Shown: one piece after another, positions 1 to 7,386 of the stretch
Layout of the letters: each line of letters starts with the position of its first letter
Numbering within the stretch: position 1 is the stretch's first letter
Origin: Streptomyces galbus
GTDB lineage: Bacteria > Actinomycetota > Actinomycetes > Streptomycetales > Streptomycetaceae
DNA length: 64,000 nucleotides
Direction of reading: 5' to 3'
Assembly (NCBI RefSeq): GCF_005280195.1
Contig: NZ_SZPR01000034.1
Location: 33,693 to 97,692 of the forward strand
Made by a program: the position numbers and the translations under genes
The notes under the pieces: generated by a model
What the model saw: the letters and a program-made list of their open reading frames with translations, nothing else
The model's database searches: none
Told to the model about the DNA's origin: nothing

Positions 1-562
1 CGAACTTCCAGGGGTTCGACTTCAGCACCTCGAAGGCGAGGTTGTCCTGCCGGTAGGAGGCGAACTCGTACTTGCGCTTGCGCTCCTCGGTGTCGGTGAT
101 GTTGGAGAAGCCCACGTCCACCTTGCCGCTGTCGATGCCGACGAACAGGTTGTCCCAGGTGAAGTTGCGGCTCACCGGCTCCAGTCCGAGGACCGCGGCG
201 ACCAGGCGGCCGATGTCGGCCTCGGACCCGGTGAGGGTCTTCTGGTCCTCGCCGATGAACTCCAGCGGGGCGGAGCCGGACGGCAGGACGCCGTGGCCGA
301 TCACCAGCTTGCCGCTCTTCTTGACGTCGGCGGGCAGCTGGGCGCTGATCGACTTCACCTCGGACACCTCGAGGGTGGTCTCCGTGGCGGCGCCGTTCGA
401 GAGCCGGCCGATCGTCACCCTCCCGGAAGCGGCGTCGCCCGTCCCGGTGGCGGCGTCACTGTCACCGCCGCAGGCGGCCAGCCCGGCGGTGAGCGTCGCG
501 AGGACGGTGGCCGCGGTGAGGCCGCGGAGCAGACGGGGTCTGGAGGAGGAGTGGGTAGGCAT
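1..562 (-). CDS. ABC transporter substrate-binding lipoprotein, amino-acid type (3' end cut by window edge)
   Basis: The ATG at 562 opens a signal peptide with Arg residues, a hydrophobic stretch and a lipobox ending LAAC (Cys near residue 31), so the protein should be lipid-anchored outside the membrane. The mature part has the SBP_bac_3 pattern: GKLVIGHGVLPSG, then SEADIGRLVAAVLGL, then FVGIDSGKVDVGFSNITDTEERK, typical of polar amino-acid or cystine binders. About 187 residues are visible and the second lobe lies outside the window. The permease and ATPase are not seen. The ligand cannot be told from this fragment. Confidence 0.85.
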   Translation of the reverse strand, partial: MPTHSSSRPRLLRGLTAATVLATLTAGLAACGGDSDAATGTGDAASGRVTIGRLSNGAATETTLEVSEVKSISAQLPADVKKSGKLVIGHGVLPSGSAPLEFIGEDQKTLTGSEADIGRLVAAVLGLEPVSRNFTWDNLFVGIDSGKVDVGFSNITDTEERKRKYEFASYRQDNLAFEVLKSNPWKF

Positions 563-930
563 GGCCGTTCCTTGTCGCTGAGGGAAGAAGGGCGGCGTGG
601 GGGGATCGGGTGCGTGCGCGGTGGGGTCGCGGAGGTGCGCCTCGTGAGCGCCGGGCGGCTTCCGGCCGTTCCACGACCACGCATCACCATGTCTACCAGG
701 CAGAACCGCGGCGGATCATTGCAGGCACATGAAGCTTCCGGCCAACTGTCCGCGCAGGCCGTGGTGTTGCCGGGCCGGTGACGACGGACGCCCTTGACTC
801 CGCGAGAACCGCCGATCCACGGTCGGCGCGAACCAAGGGCCGGGCGATCAGCCGACGAGCCCCTTGTCCGCTTTTCCGCACGCGCGTCGGCATCGGCCGC
901 GCGGTCGGCCGACGAACCCGGGAGGACGAC
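563..930. other. Intergenic region between divergent lipoprotein and leader peptide
   Basis: No convincing gene is seen on either strand. Long open frames here are GC-bias artefacts without a ribosome site. The stretch should hold the promoters of the leftward lipoprotein gene and the rightward leader peptide. I could not assign -35/-10 boxes with confidence. Confidence 0.5.
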
Positions 931-1008
931 GTGGTGACCACCCTCGTGCTGTTCCCGCGTTGTCACGCCGGCCTGCTGCGGGTCTCCGGCTGTCCGTGCC
1001 ACGGCTGA
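931..1008 (+). CDS. Putative Cys/His-containing leader peptide, 25 aa
   Basis: A GTG at 931 follows GGGAGG at 920-925 and encodes 25 residues ending RCHAGLLRVSGCPCHG. This resembles the short actinobacterial leader peptides with an R-x-H-x-x-L-x-R-V core and a C-terminal Cys that precede sulfur-metabolism genes. Three Cys codons near the end fit translation-sensitive control by cysteine supply. A hairpin follows 12 bases after the stop. The next gene on this strand is the small membrane protein at 1181. The ABC lipoprotein is on the opposite strand, so the regulated gene is uncertain. The family assignment is by pattern only. Confidence 0.55.
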   Translation: MVTTLVLFPRCHAGLLRVSGCPCHG

Positions 1009-1020
1009 CCTCGTAACACC

Positions 1021-1050
1021 GCTCGGCGGCCCGGTCGGTCCGCGCCGAGC
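1021..1050 (+). terminator. Hairpin just after the leader peptide (possible attenuator)
   Basis: GCTCGGCG at 1021-1028 pairs perfectly with CGCCGAGC at 1043-1050 around a 14-base loop. Its place directly after the leader stop suggests a transcription attenuator. There is no U-tract, which is common for Streptomyces terminators. Confidence 0.45.
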
Positions 1051-1180
1051 GGGCCGTGGCAGGCCCGTCCCGTGCGTGGGGTCAGCAGCACGGGTTTCCG
1101 GGCGAAGAGGGTGCGCAGGGGGCGTCAACCTCCTGAAAGGTGTCTACGCTAGCCCTTCAGGGCGACTGGGGGGATGGCCT

Positions 1181-1546
1181 GTGAACTGGATCTGGTGGGT
1201 TCTCATCGCGTTCTGGACGGGCGGGTTCGCCTGGGCCGCGGACACGGTCCGCACCGCGCTGCGCACCCGGCACAAGCGGAAGCTGCAGCTGCTCGAGGCG
1301 GCCAGGGAGGAGCGCCTGGCCGTCGAGGCGGCGAACAAGCCCCCCGAGCCGGTCTGCGGGTGCACGCACCACCTCGCCAAGCACGACAAGCAGGGCCGGT
1401 GCCACGAGCGCGTCGAAGTGCCGACGACCTGGGACGAGAACAAGAAGCCGCTGCGCTACGAGGCCGGCCGGTGCAACTGCCAGCAGTACGTGGGACCGCA
1501 GCCCCTGGCGCAGGTGTTCGCCGAGGAGCTCACCGACCGCATGTGA
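1181..1546 (+). CDS. Small membrane-anchored protein with Cys/His clusters
   Basis: The GTG at 1181 is preceded by a G-rich ribosome site (GGGGGG near 1168). The 121-residue product begins with one Trp-rich transmembrane segment (NWIWWVLIAFWTGGFAWA). A charged helix follows, then a cytosolic-looking tail with CGCTHHLAKHDKQGRCHE near residues 60-78 and a later CNC pair. The spaced Cys and His residues could bind a metal such as zinc. It looks like a conserved Streptomyces protein of unknown function. An attenuator-like leader lies upstream and a strong hairpin downstream. Confidence 0.75.
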   Translation: MNWIWWVLIAFWTGGFAWAADTVRTALRTRHKRKLQLLEAAREERLAVEAANKPPEPVCGCTHHLAKHDKQGRCHERVEVPTTWDENKKPLRYEAGRCNCQQYVGPQPLAQVFAEELTDRM

Positions 1547-1571
1547 GCGGCGCCGCCCGGCCGGACGCCGA

Positions 1572-1613
1572 CGTGCGGCGGGGCCCGCCCCGCAGGGTGG
1601 GCCCCGCCGTGCG
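1572..1613. terminator. Bidirectional terminator between convergent genes
   Basis: CGGCGGGGCCC at 1576-1586 pairs perfectly with GGGCCCCGCCG at 1599-1609, and the stem extends outward with wobble pairs. It lies between the convergent membrane-protein and ppk2 genes. Confidence 0.75.
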
Positions 1614-1617
1614 GGGG

Positions 1618-2574
1618 TCAGTCGTTGCCGGGGTGTTTGCCGGGGACGCCGACGCCGGGTGACAGCGGTGTCGGGGAGAGCTGCGTGTCCTCCTCACCGG
1701 GCTCCAGGAGGGTGTCGGCGGCGCCGACGACGAGGGGGTCCGGCGTGCCCACCGCCTCCTCGTCCTTGCTCGCGTAGTCGATGCGCGCCAGCAGGCTGCG
1801 CATCGTCTCCAGCCGGGCGCGCCGCTTGTCGTTGCTCTTGACCACGGTCCAGGGGGCGTGCGGGGTGTCCGTGGCGCGGAACATGTCGACCTTCGCCTCG
1901 GTGTAGGCGTCCCAGAGGTCCAGGGACGCCAGGTCGGTCGGCGAGAGCTTCCACTGGCGCACCGGGTCGACCTGCCGGATCGCGAAGCGCGTGCGCTGCT
2001 CCGAGCGGGACACCGAGAACCAGAACTTCACCAGCAGGATGCCGCTGTCGACCAGCATCCGCTCGAAGGTGGGGCACTGGTCGAGGAACAGCTCGTACTC
2101 CTCCTGCGAGCAGAAGCCCATCACCCGCTCCACACCGGCCCGGTTGTACCAGGAGCGGTCGAAGAAGACGATCTCCCCGGCCGTCGGCAGTTGTGCGACG
2201 TACCGCTGGAAGTACCACTGCCCGGCCTCGCGTTCGGTGGGCTTGTCCAGGGCGACCACGCGGGCGCCCCGCGGGTTGAGGCGCTCGGTGAGCCGTTGGA
2301 TCGTGCCGCCCTTGCCCGCCGCGTCCCGCCCCTCGCACACCAGGACGACGCGCGAGCCGGTTTCCTTGACCCAGCGCTGGAGCTTCAGCAGCTCTATCTG
2401 CAGGACACGCTTGGCGCGCTCGTACTCCTTGCGTGACACCTTGTGGTCGTACGGGTAGTTCTCCTTCCAGGTCTGGATGGGGCGCCCTTCGGCGTCCAGC
2501 ACGATCGGCTGCTCACGCCGACTGGCGTCCACGGTGAGTCCGTCCAGCAGCTTCTCGGCGTCTTCGGCGTTCAT
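1618..2574 (-). CDS. ppk2: Polyphosphate kinase 2 (PPK2)
   Basis: This 318-residue protein has the PPK2 signature. The Walker A loop reads CEGRDAAGKGG (about residues 82-92), the lid contains TEREAGQWYFQRYV, and the Walker B region is FFDRSWYNRAGVERVMGF. The length and the single PPK2 domain fit class I enzymes, which use polyphosphate to phosphorylate nucleoside diphosphates in the cytosol. I chose the ATG at 2574. A TTG one codon earlier is also open. The C-terminal 40 residues are acidic and proline-rich and look disordered. The gene stands alone, facing a terminator. Confidence 0.93.
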   Translation of the reverse strand: MNAEDAEKLLDGLTVDASRREQPIVLDAEGRPIQTWKENYPYDHKVSRKEYERAKRVLQIELLKLQRWVKETGSRVVLVCEGRDAAGKGGTIQRLTERLNPRGARVVALDKPTEREAGQWYFQRYVAQLPTAGEIVFFDRSWYNRAGVERVMGFCSQEEYELFLDQCPTFERMLVDSGILLVKFWFSVSRSEQRTRFAIRQVDPVRQWKLSPTDLASLDLWDAYTEAKVDMFRATDTPHAPWTVVKSNDKRRARLETMRSLLARIDYASKDEEAVGTPDPLVVGAADTLLEPGEEDTQLSPTPLSPGVGVPGKHPGND

Positions 2575-2701
2575 CAACTGGCGTTCCGTTCGGCTCTCGC
2601 GGTCGGTCGGAGGGACACCCGAGTGCCCCGTCCGACCTGGTCCATGTGGCGGCGCCCCGGTGGACGGCGGCGACGGCCGTGGTCACGGCGCGCGGACCGG
2701 G

Positions 2702-3463
2702 TCAGCCCTGGCGGCCGGGGAGCATCGCCAGGGCGCGGGAGCGCCGGGCGACGAGGTCGTCGTAGGTGCCGTCGCGCTCCGCCCAGCGGTGCGCCAGGAC
2801 CCGCTCGACCAGGATCTCGTGCGGGGTGGGCTCCTGTCCGAGCAGCCCCATGACCTCGGTGGCGAACACGTCGAGCGGCAGCGCGTCCGGGTTCACCTTC
2901 TCCTGTCCCGCCGTGGCGACCGCGGGCGGGACCAGTTCGACGACGCCCACACCGGTTCCGTCGAGCTGGGCGCGCAGGGCCTCGGAGTAGGCGTGCACGG
3001 CGGCCTTGGAGGCGGCGTAGGCGGGCATGAGCGGGAACGGCAGGAAGGCGATGCCGGAGGTGACGGTGACGAGGGTCCCGGCGCCGCGTCCGACGAGGTG
3101 CGGGGTGAAGGCGTCGGCGACGCGGATGGTGCCGAGCAGGTTGGTGTCGACCGTGGTCCGCGCCGCCTCGAAGTGCGCGGGGTCGCGCAGGTCCTCCAGG
3201 AGCATGACGCCCGCTGCGATCACCACGGTGTCCAGCTCCGGGTACCGGGCGAGGACGGCGTCCCGGGCGCGTGCCACGGATGCGCCGTCGGTGACGTCGA
3301 CGGCGAAGGTGGCGAACCCTTCGGCGGACAGGTCGCCGAGCCTCTCGGCGCTGCGTCCGCCGACGGCGACGGTGCTGCCGGCCGCGGCGAACCGGCGCGC
3401 CAGCTCCCGGCCGATGCCGGAGGTTCCGCCGACGACGAGAACGGTGCGGTGGGACAGGTTCAC
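2702..3463 (-). CDS. Short-chain dehydrogenase/reductase
   Basis: A 253-residue classical SDR. The N-terminal GGTSGIGRELARRF is the dinucleotide-binding motif. AAGVML occupies the NNAG position. The active site has Ser in VTSGIAF and the Y-A-A-S-K motif (PAYAASKAAVHAY). Preference for NADP(H) is suggested by GGRSAER after beta-strand 2. The substrate is unknown. A divergent XRE regulator begins 184 bases away, and such SDR/XRE pairs are common in Streptomyces, so the regulator may control it. Confidence 0.9.
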   Translation of the reverse strand: MNLSHRTVLVVGGTSGIGRELARRFAAAGSTVAVGGRSAERLGDLSAEGFATFAVDVTDGASVARARDAVLARYPELDTVVIAAGVMLLEDLRDPAHFEAARTTVDTNLLGTIRVADAFTPHLVGRGAGTLVTVTSGIAFLPFPLMPAYAASKAAVHAYSEALRAQLDGTGVGVVELVPPAVATAGQEKVNPDALPLDVFATEVMGLLGQEPTPHEILVERVLAHRWAERDGTYDDLVARRSRALAMLPGRQG

Positions 3464-3646
3464 GGAGATTTCCCCTTCGATCGTTCACGGCGCCCGCCGC
3501 GGGCCGCCCGGCCCGCGCGGACACCGTCCTCGGCGGCAGTGCGGGAGCCAGTCTCGGATGACGCGGGCGGACGCGGCAGGGCCCGGCTGCTCCCTGGTCC
3601 TGACAGGGCCCCCCTTCGGGCGGCCGGGCGGGACTACGGTGGCGGC

Positions 3647-4495
3647 ATGGAGCACGAGGAACCCGGCAACCGGCTCGGCAGCTATCTGCGCGCCCGGCGC
3701 GAGCTGGTCTCTCCCGCGCAGGCGGGCATCCCGCCCGGCGGCAACCGTCGCGTTCCCGGGCTGCGGCGCGAGGAGGTCGCCCTGCTCGCCGGGATCAGCC
3801 CCGACTACTACCTGCGCCTGGAGCGCGGCCGCGACACGAACCCCTCACCCCAGGTGCTGGAGGCGCTGGCACGTGTCCTGCGCCTGGACGACACCGAGCG
3901 GACGTACCTGCTGGGGTTGTCCGCGGCACGGCCCCGGGCAGCGCGCCGCAGGCGCCCCGAACGCGTCCCGGACCGGCTGCACGAGCTGCTGGCCCAGCTC
4001 CAGGTCCCGGCGTTCGTCGAGGGACGCGCCTTCGACGTCCTGGCCTCCAACCCCCTCGCCGTCGCCCTCTCGCCCCGGTTGAGCCCCGGCCACAACCGGC
4101 TGCGGTCCTTCTTCCTCGACCCCGAGGAGCAGGAGTTCCAGGGCGACTGGGAGAAGGCCGCGGCCGGCTTCGTCGCGGCCCTGCGCACCAGCGTCGGGGA
4201 CGACACCGACGACCCGCGCTTCGTGGAGCTGGTCGGGGAACTCGCGTTGTCCAGCGCGCGGTTCCGGTCCCTGTGGGCCCGCCACGACGTCCGCGCCCTC
4301 GACGGCGGCACCACCACCGTCCGCCACCCCGTCGTCGGCGAACTGCGCCTGCACCGCGACAAGCTGCCCGTGGACGACATCCTCCTCGTCGTGTACTACC
4401 CCGACCGCGGCAGCGAGAGCGACGAGAGGCTGCGCCTCCTCGCCGGCCTGCACGCGGACGCGGGGCGCCCCGGTGGCGCCGCCGTGCGCGACTGA
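3647..4495 (+). CDS. Helix-turn-helix (XRE) transcriptional regulator with MmyB-like ligand domain
   Basis: The 282-residue product starts with an XRE-type HTH (GLRREEVALLAGISPDYYLRLERGRD, about residues 38-64). The C-terminal domain follows the MmyB pattern (DVLASNPLAVALSP, then FFLDPEEQEF, ending with HRDKLPVDDILLVVYYPD). Proteins of this family often sit beside and repress a single oxidoreductase, here the divergent SDR at 2702-3463. The ATG at 3647 is chosen because the HTH is complete from there. Confidence 0.9.
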   Translation: MEHEEPGNRLGSYLRARRELVSPAQAGIPPGGNRRVPGLRREEVALLAGISPDYYLRLERGRDTNPSPQVLEALARVLRLDDTERTYLLGLSAARPRAARRRRPERVPDRLHELLAQLQVPAFVEGRAFDVLASNPLAVALSPRLSPGHNRLRSFFLDPEEQEFQGDWEKAAAGFVAALRTSVGDDTDDPRFVELVGELALSSARFRSLWARHDVRALDGGTTTVRHPVVGELRLHRDKLPVDDILLVVYYPDRGSESDERLRLLAGLHADAGRPGGAAVRD

Positions 4496-4638
4496 GGCCG
4501 TCCCCCGTGAGGACTACGGGAAGGTGTCCTCCGTGAGGTGACGATTCCCGACCGGCGTTTCCCTAGCGTTACGGTCAGCCGGGGCGGACCCGCCGCGGAC
4601 GGACACGGAACCGGGAACGGGGCCGGGAGGGAGTCGTC

Positions 4639-5472
4639 GTGAAGCTGGTGTGGCAGGTGCCGGCCGTGGTCGCGGTCGCAGCGGTCGGGGGGCAGGCCGT
4701 CGGCGCCGTGCACGACGACCCGTGGCTCTCGCTCCTCCTGGGCGCGGTGACGGTCGTGCTCTCGGTGGTCGTCTACCGGTGGGTGGTCGGGCGCACCGAG
4801 CGGCGCCCGGTCACGGAGCTGGCCCGGGAGGGCGCCCGAGGCGCGGTTGCGCGGGGGATGTTGATCGGTGCCGCGATGTTCGTCTGCGTCATCGCGAACA
4901 TCGCCTTCCTCGGCGACTACGACGTGCACGGCTTCGGTTCGGTGGGCGGGGCGCTCGCGCTGGTCGGCTTCATGGCCGGTGCCGCGGTCACGGAGGAGCT
5001 GATGTTCCGGGGCCTGCTCTTCCGGCTCGTGGAGCGGCGTCTGGGCACGTACGCCGCGCTCGTGCTGTCCAGTGTGCTGTTCGGCGCGGCCCATCTGCTC
5101 AACGAGGACGCCACCCTGCTGGGCGCCGTCGCCATCGCGATCGAGGCCGGTGGGATGCTCGCAGCCGCGTACGCCGCCGCCCGCTCCCTGTGGCTGCCGA
5201 TCGGCCTGCACTTCGGCTGGAACTTCGCCGAGGCGGGGATCTTCGGCACCGAGGTCTCCGGCAACGGCGACACGCACGGCCTGCTGGACAGCTCGACCTC
5301 GGGCGCCACCCTGGTCACGGGCGGTGCGTTCGGGCCGGAGGCCAGCATCTACGCGATGCTCTTCGGCGGGCTGCTGACGATCGCCTTCCTGCGGCTGGCC
5401 CGGCGCCGGGGCACCGTGGTCCCGCGGCGTCGCGGCGGGCGCGCCGACACGCTGGCTGCACTCCCCCGGTGA
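4639..5472 (+). CDS. CPBP-family intramembrane metalloprotease
   Basis: A 277-residue polytopic membrane protein starting at GTG 4639 after a GGGAGGGA ribosome site. Family motif 1 is EELMFRGLLF (about residues 120-129), motif 2 is in the FGAAHLLNE segment, and motif 3 is HFGWNFAEAGIFG. These Glu and His residues form the metalloprotease site of the CAAX-protease/bacteriocin-processing (Abi) family. The substrate is unknown. Its TGA stop overlaps an ATG (TGATG) that would start the downstream sensor kinase, so the three genes 4639-7315 form one operon. Confidence 0.9.
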   Translation: MKLVWQVPAVVAVAAVGGQAVGAVHDDPWLSLLLGAVTVVLSVVVYRWVVGRTERRPVTELAREGARGAVARGMLIGAAMFVCVIANIAFLGDYDVHGFGSVGGALALVGFMAGAAVTEELMFRGLLFRLVERRLGTYAALVLSSVLFGAAHLLNEDATLLGAVAIAIEAGGMLAAAYAAARSLWLPIGLHFGWNFAEAGIFGTEVSGNGDTHGLLDSSTSGATLVTGGAFGPEASIYAMLFGGLLTIAFLRLARRRGTVVPRRRGGRADTLAALPR

Positions 5473-5669
5473 TGAGCCCCGAGACGGTCCGCCGGCGGTA
5501 GCGCCGGCTGGACGTCACCGTCCGCGACCTCCCCCTCGGGCTGCTGTTCCTGGTCGCGTCGTTCCTGCCGGGACTGCGCGGTCAGGGGACACAGGTCGGG
5601 GACCTGCCGAGCCGCCCGTTCGACGCCCTCGCCGTCGTCGCGCTCGCCCTCGAATGCCTGCCGCTGGCG

Positions 5670-6659
5670 GTGCGGCGCCGGTGGCCGCTCGGGTGTCTCG
5701 CCCTGGTGGGCTGCGGCTTCGCCCTCGACCAGCTGCGGGGTTACCACTCGGCTGCGGGCAGCGCGCTGCCCCTCGTCCTGATCAGCGCGGGTTGCCATCT
5801 GGAGCGCCACCGCCGCACCGCCGTGGTCCTGCTCTCCGTGGCGTACGCGCCCCTCGCCGTCGCGCTCTCCCGCCTCGGGTCGGGCGGTGAGACGCCGGAG
5901 GAGTTCGTGACGTTCTACCTGGTGCTGGCGCTGGCCTGGGGAGCCGGGGCGTGGCTACGGTCCAGCCGGATCGCCGAGACCGAGCGCCGCGAACGGCTCG
6001 CCGTCCAGACCAGGGCGGCCGAACGCGCCCAGATCGCGCGGGAGTTGCACGACGTGGTGACCCACCACGTGACGGCCATGGTCGTCCAGGCCGAGGCCGC
6101 CCGCTACCTGACCGGCGCCCCCGAGCGGCTCGACCGGTCCCTGGCCGCCGTCAGCGACACCGGCCGCCGCGCGATCGCCGACCTGCGCCACCTGCTCGAC
6201 CTGCTGAACCCCGACTACGGCGCTGACCACGACGCCGAAGCCGACGCGGCGGGCACCGCGCAACCCAGGAGTCCCGCCGCAGGCCGGGTCCTCACCCTCG
6301 TCGAGCAGACCCGCCGTGCCGGGCAGCCGGTGGACTTCAGCGAGCGGGGAATCCCCGCGGTGTCGACCGGCAGCGCCGACCTCGTCGCCTACCGGGTGGT
6401 GCAGGAGGCGCTGACCAACGCCCTCAAGTACGCTCACGGCAGCCGGACTTCCGTCCAGGTGCGGCACGGCGAGGGGGAGATCACCGTGGAGGTCAGCACG
6501 GAGGGCTCCGGGTCGCGCAGTGCCGCCGCGGTCGGCGGCGGACGGGGCCTGGCCGGCCTGCGCGAACGCGTCCACGTCCTGGGCGGCGACTTCAGCGCCG
6601 GGCACAGCACGGACGGCGGCTTCACCGTACGGGCCCGTATCCCCGGCAGCCCCGCATGA
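5670..6659 (+). CDS. Sensor histidine kinase, NarL-type (5' end interrupted by an amber codon)
   Basis: The protein has N-terminal membrane helices, a HisKA_3 dimerisation domain with phospho-His in ERAQIARELHDVVTHH, and a HATPase_c domain (VVQEALTNALKYAHG, then GGGRGLAGLRERV). The frame clearly begins earlier. An ATG at 5472, coupled to the protease stop by TGATG, reads MSPETVRRR and meets TAG at 5499-5501. The same frame then continues as RRLDVTVRDLPLGLLFLVAS, a typical first transmembrane helix. No ATG, GTG or TTG lies between that stop and GTG 5670, which I use as the start. That form lacks about 66 N-terminal residues. Its partner regulator overlaps the stop. Confidence 0.8.
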   Translation: MRRRWPLGCLALVGCGFALDQLRGYHSAAGSALPLVLISAGCHLERHRRTAVVLLSVAYAPLAVALSRLGSGGETPEEFVTFYLVLALAWGAGAWLRSSRIAETERRERLAVQTRAAERAQIARELHDVVTHHVTAMVVQAEAARYLTGAPERLDRSLAAVSDTGRRAIADLRHLLDLLNPDYGADHDAEADAAGTAQPRSPAAGRVLTLVEQTRRAGQPVDFSERGIPAVSTGSADLVAYRVVQEALTNALKYAHGSRTSVQVRHGEGEITVEVSTEGSGSRSAAAVGGGRGLAGLRERVHVLGGDFSAGHSTDGGFTVRARIPGSPA

Positions 6660-7315
6660 GCGCACCGATCAGGGTCCTGGTCTGCGACGACCAGACGCTG
6701 ATCCGCACCGCCCTGGTGACCATCGTCGGCGCCCAGCCCGACATGGAGGTGGCGGGCGAGTGCGGCGACGGACGGACCGCGGTGCGACTCGCGGGCGAGG
6801 TGGGGCCGGACGTCGTCCTGATGGACATCCGGATGCCGGTCCTCGACGGCCTGGAGGCCACCCGCCTGCTGGCCGGCGCGGGGGTGCCGCACCCGGTCAA
6901 GGTCCTCGTGCTGACCACGTTCAACCTCGACGAGTACGTCTACGAGGCCCTGCGCGCCGGGGCCTCCGGCTTCCTCCTGAAGGACGCGCCCCCGGACCGG
7001 CTGCTGCAGGGCATCCGCACCGTGGCCAGTGGCGCGGCCCTCCTCGATCCCGAGGTCACGCGCCAGCTCGTCGGCCGGTACGCCACCCGGATCAGGCCCG
7101 CCGAGGACACCTCCCGCCACGCCCCGCTCACCCCCCGGGAGCTGGAGGTGCTGCGGCTCCTCGCGGACGGTCTCTCCAACAGCGAGATCGCCGCGGTCCT
7201 GGTCATCAGCCCGGAGACCGTCAAGACCTTCGTCTCCCGCATCCTGGCCAAGCTCCAGTTGCGGGACCGCGTCCAGGCCGTGGTCTACGCCTACCGCCAC
7301 GGCCTGGCGACCTGA
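6656..7315 (+). CDS. NarL/FixJ-family response regulator
   Basis: A 219-residue regulator. The receiver domain begins IRVLVCDDQTLIR, its phospho-acceptor Asp is in VVLMDIRMPVLDG, and the conserved Lys is in GFLLKDAPPDRLL. A LuxR-type HTH follows (LTPRELEVLRLLADGLSNSE, then ETVKTFVSRILAKLQLRDR). The ATG overlaps the kinase stop (ATGA), so it is the cognate partner. The targets are unknown but may include the operon itself. Confidence 0.93.
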   Translation: MSAPIRVLVCDDQTLIRTALVTIVGAQPDMEVAGECGDGRTAVRLAGEVGPDVVLMDIRMPVLDGLEATRLLAGAGVPHPVKVLVLTTFNLDEYVYEALRAGASGFLLKDAPPDRLLQGIRTVASGAALLDPEVTRQLVGRYATRIRPAEDTSRHAPLTPRELEVLRLLADGLSNSEIAAVLVISPETVKTFVSRILAKLQLRDRVQAVVYAYRHGLAT

Positions 7316-7386
7316 CGCCGCGGCCGGGCGGGCCCCGGCGCCGTGCGTCGCCCGCGGTCGGGGACCGCCCTGCTCGGTGCGTCGGG

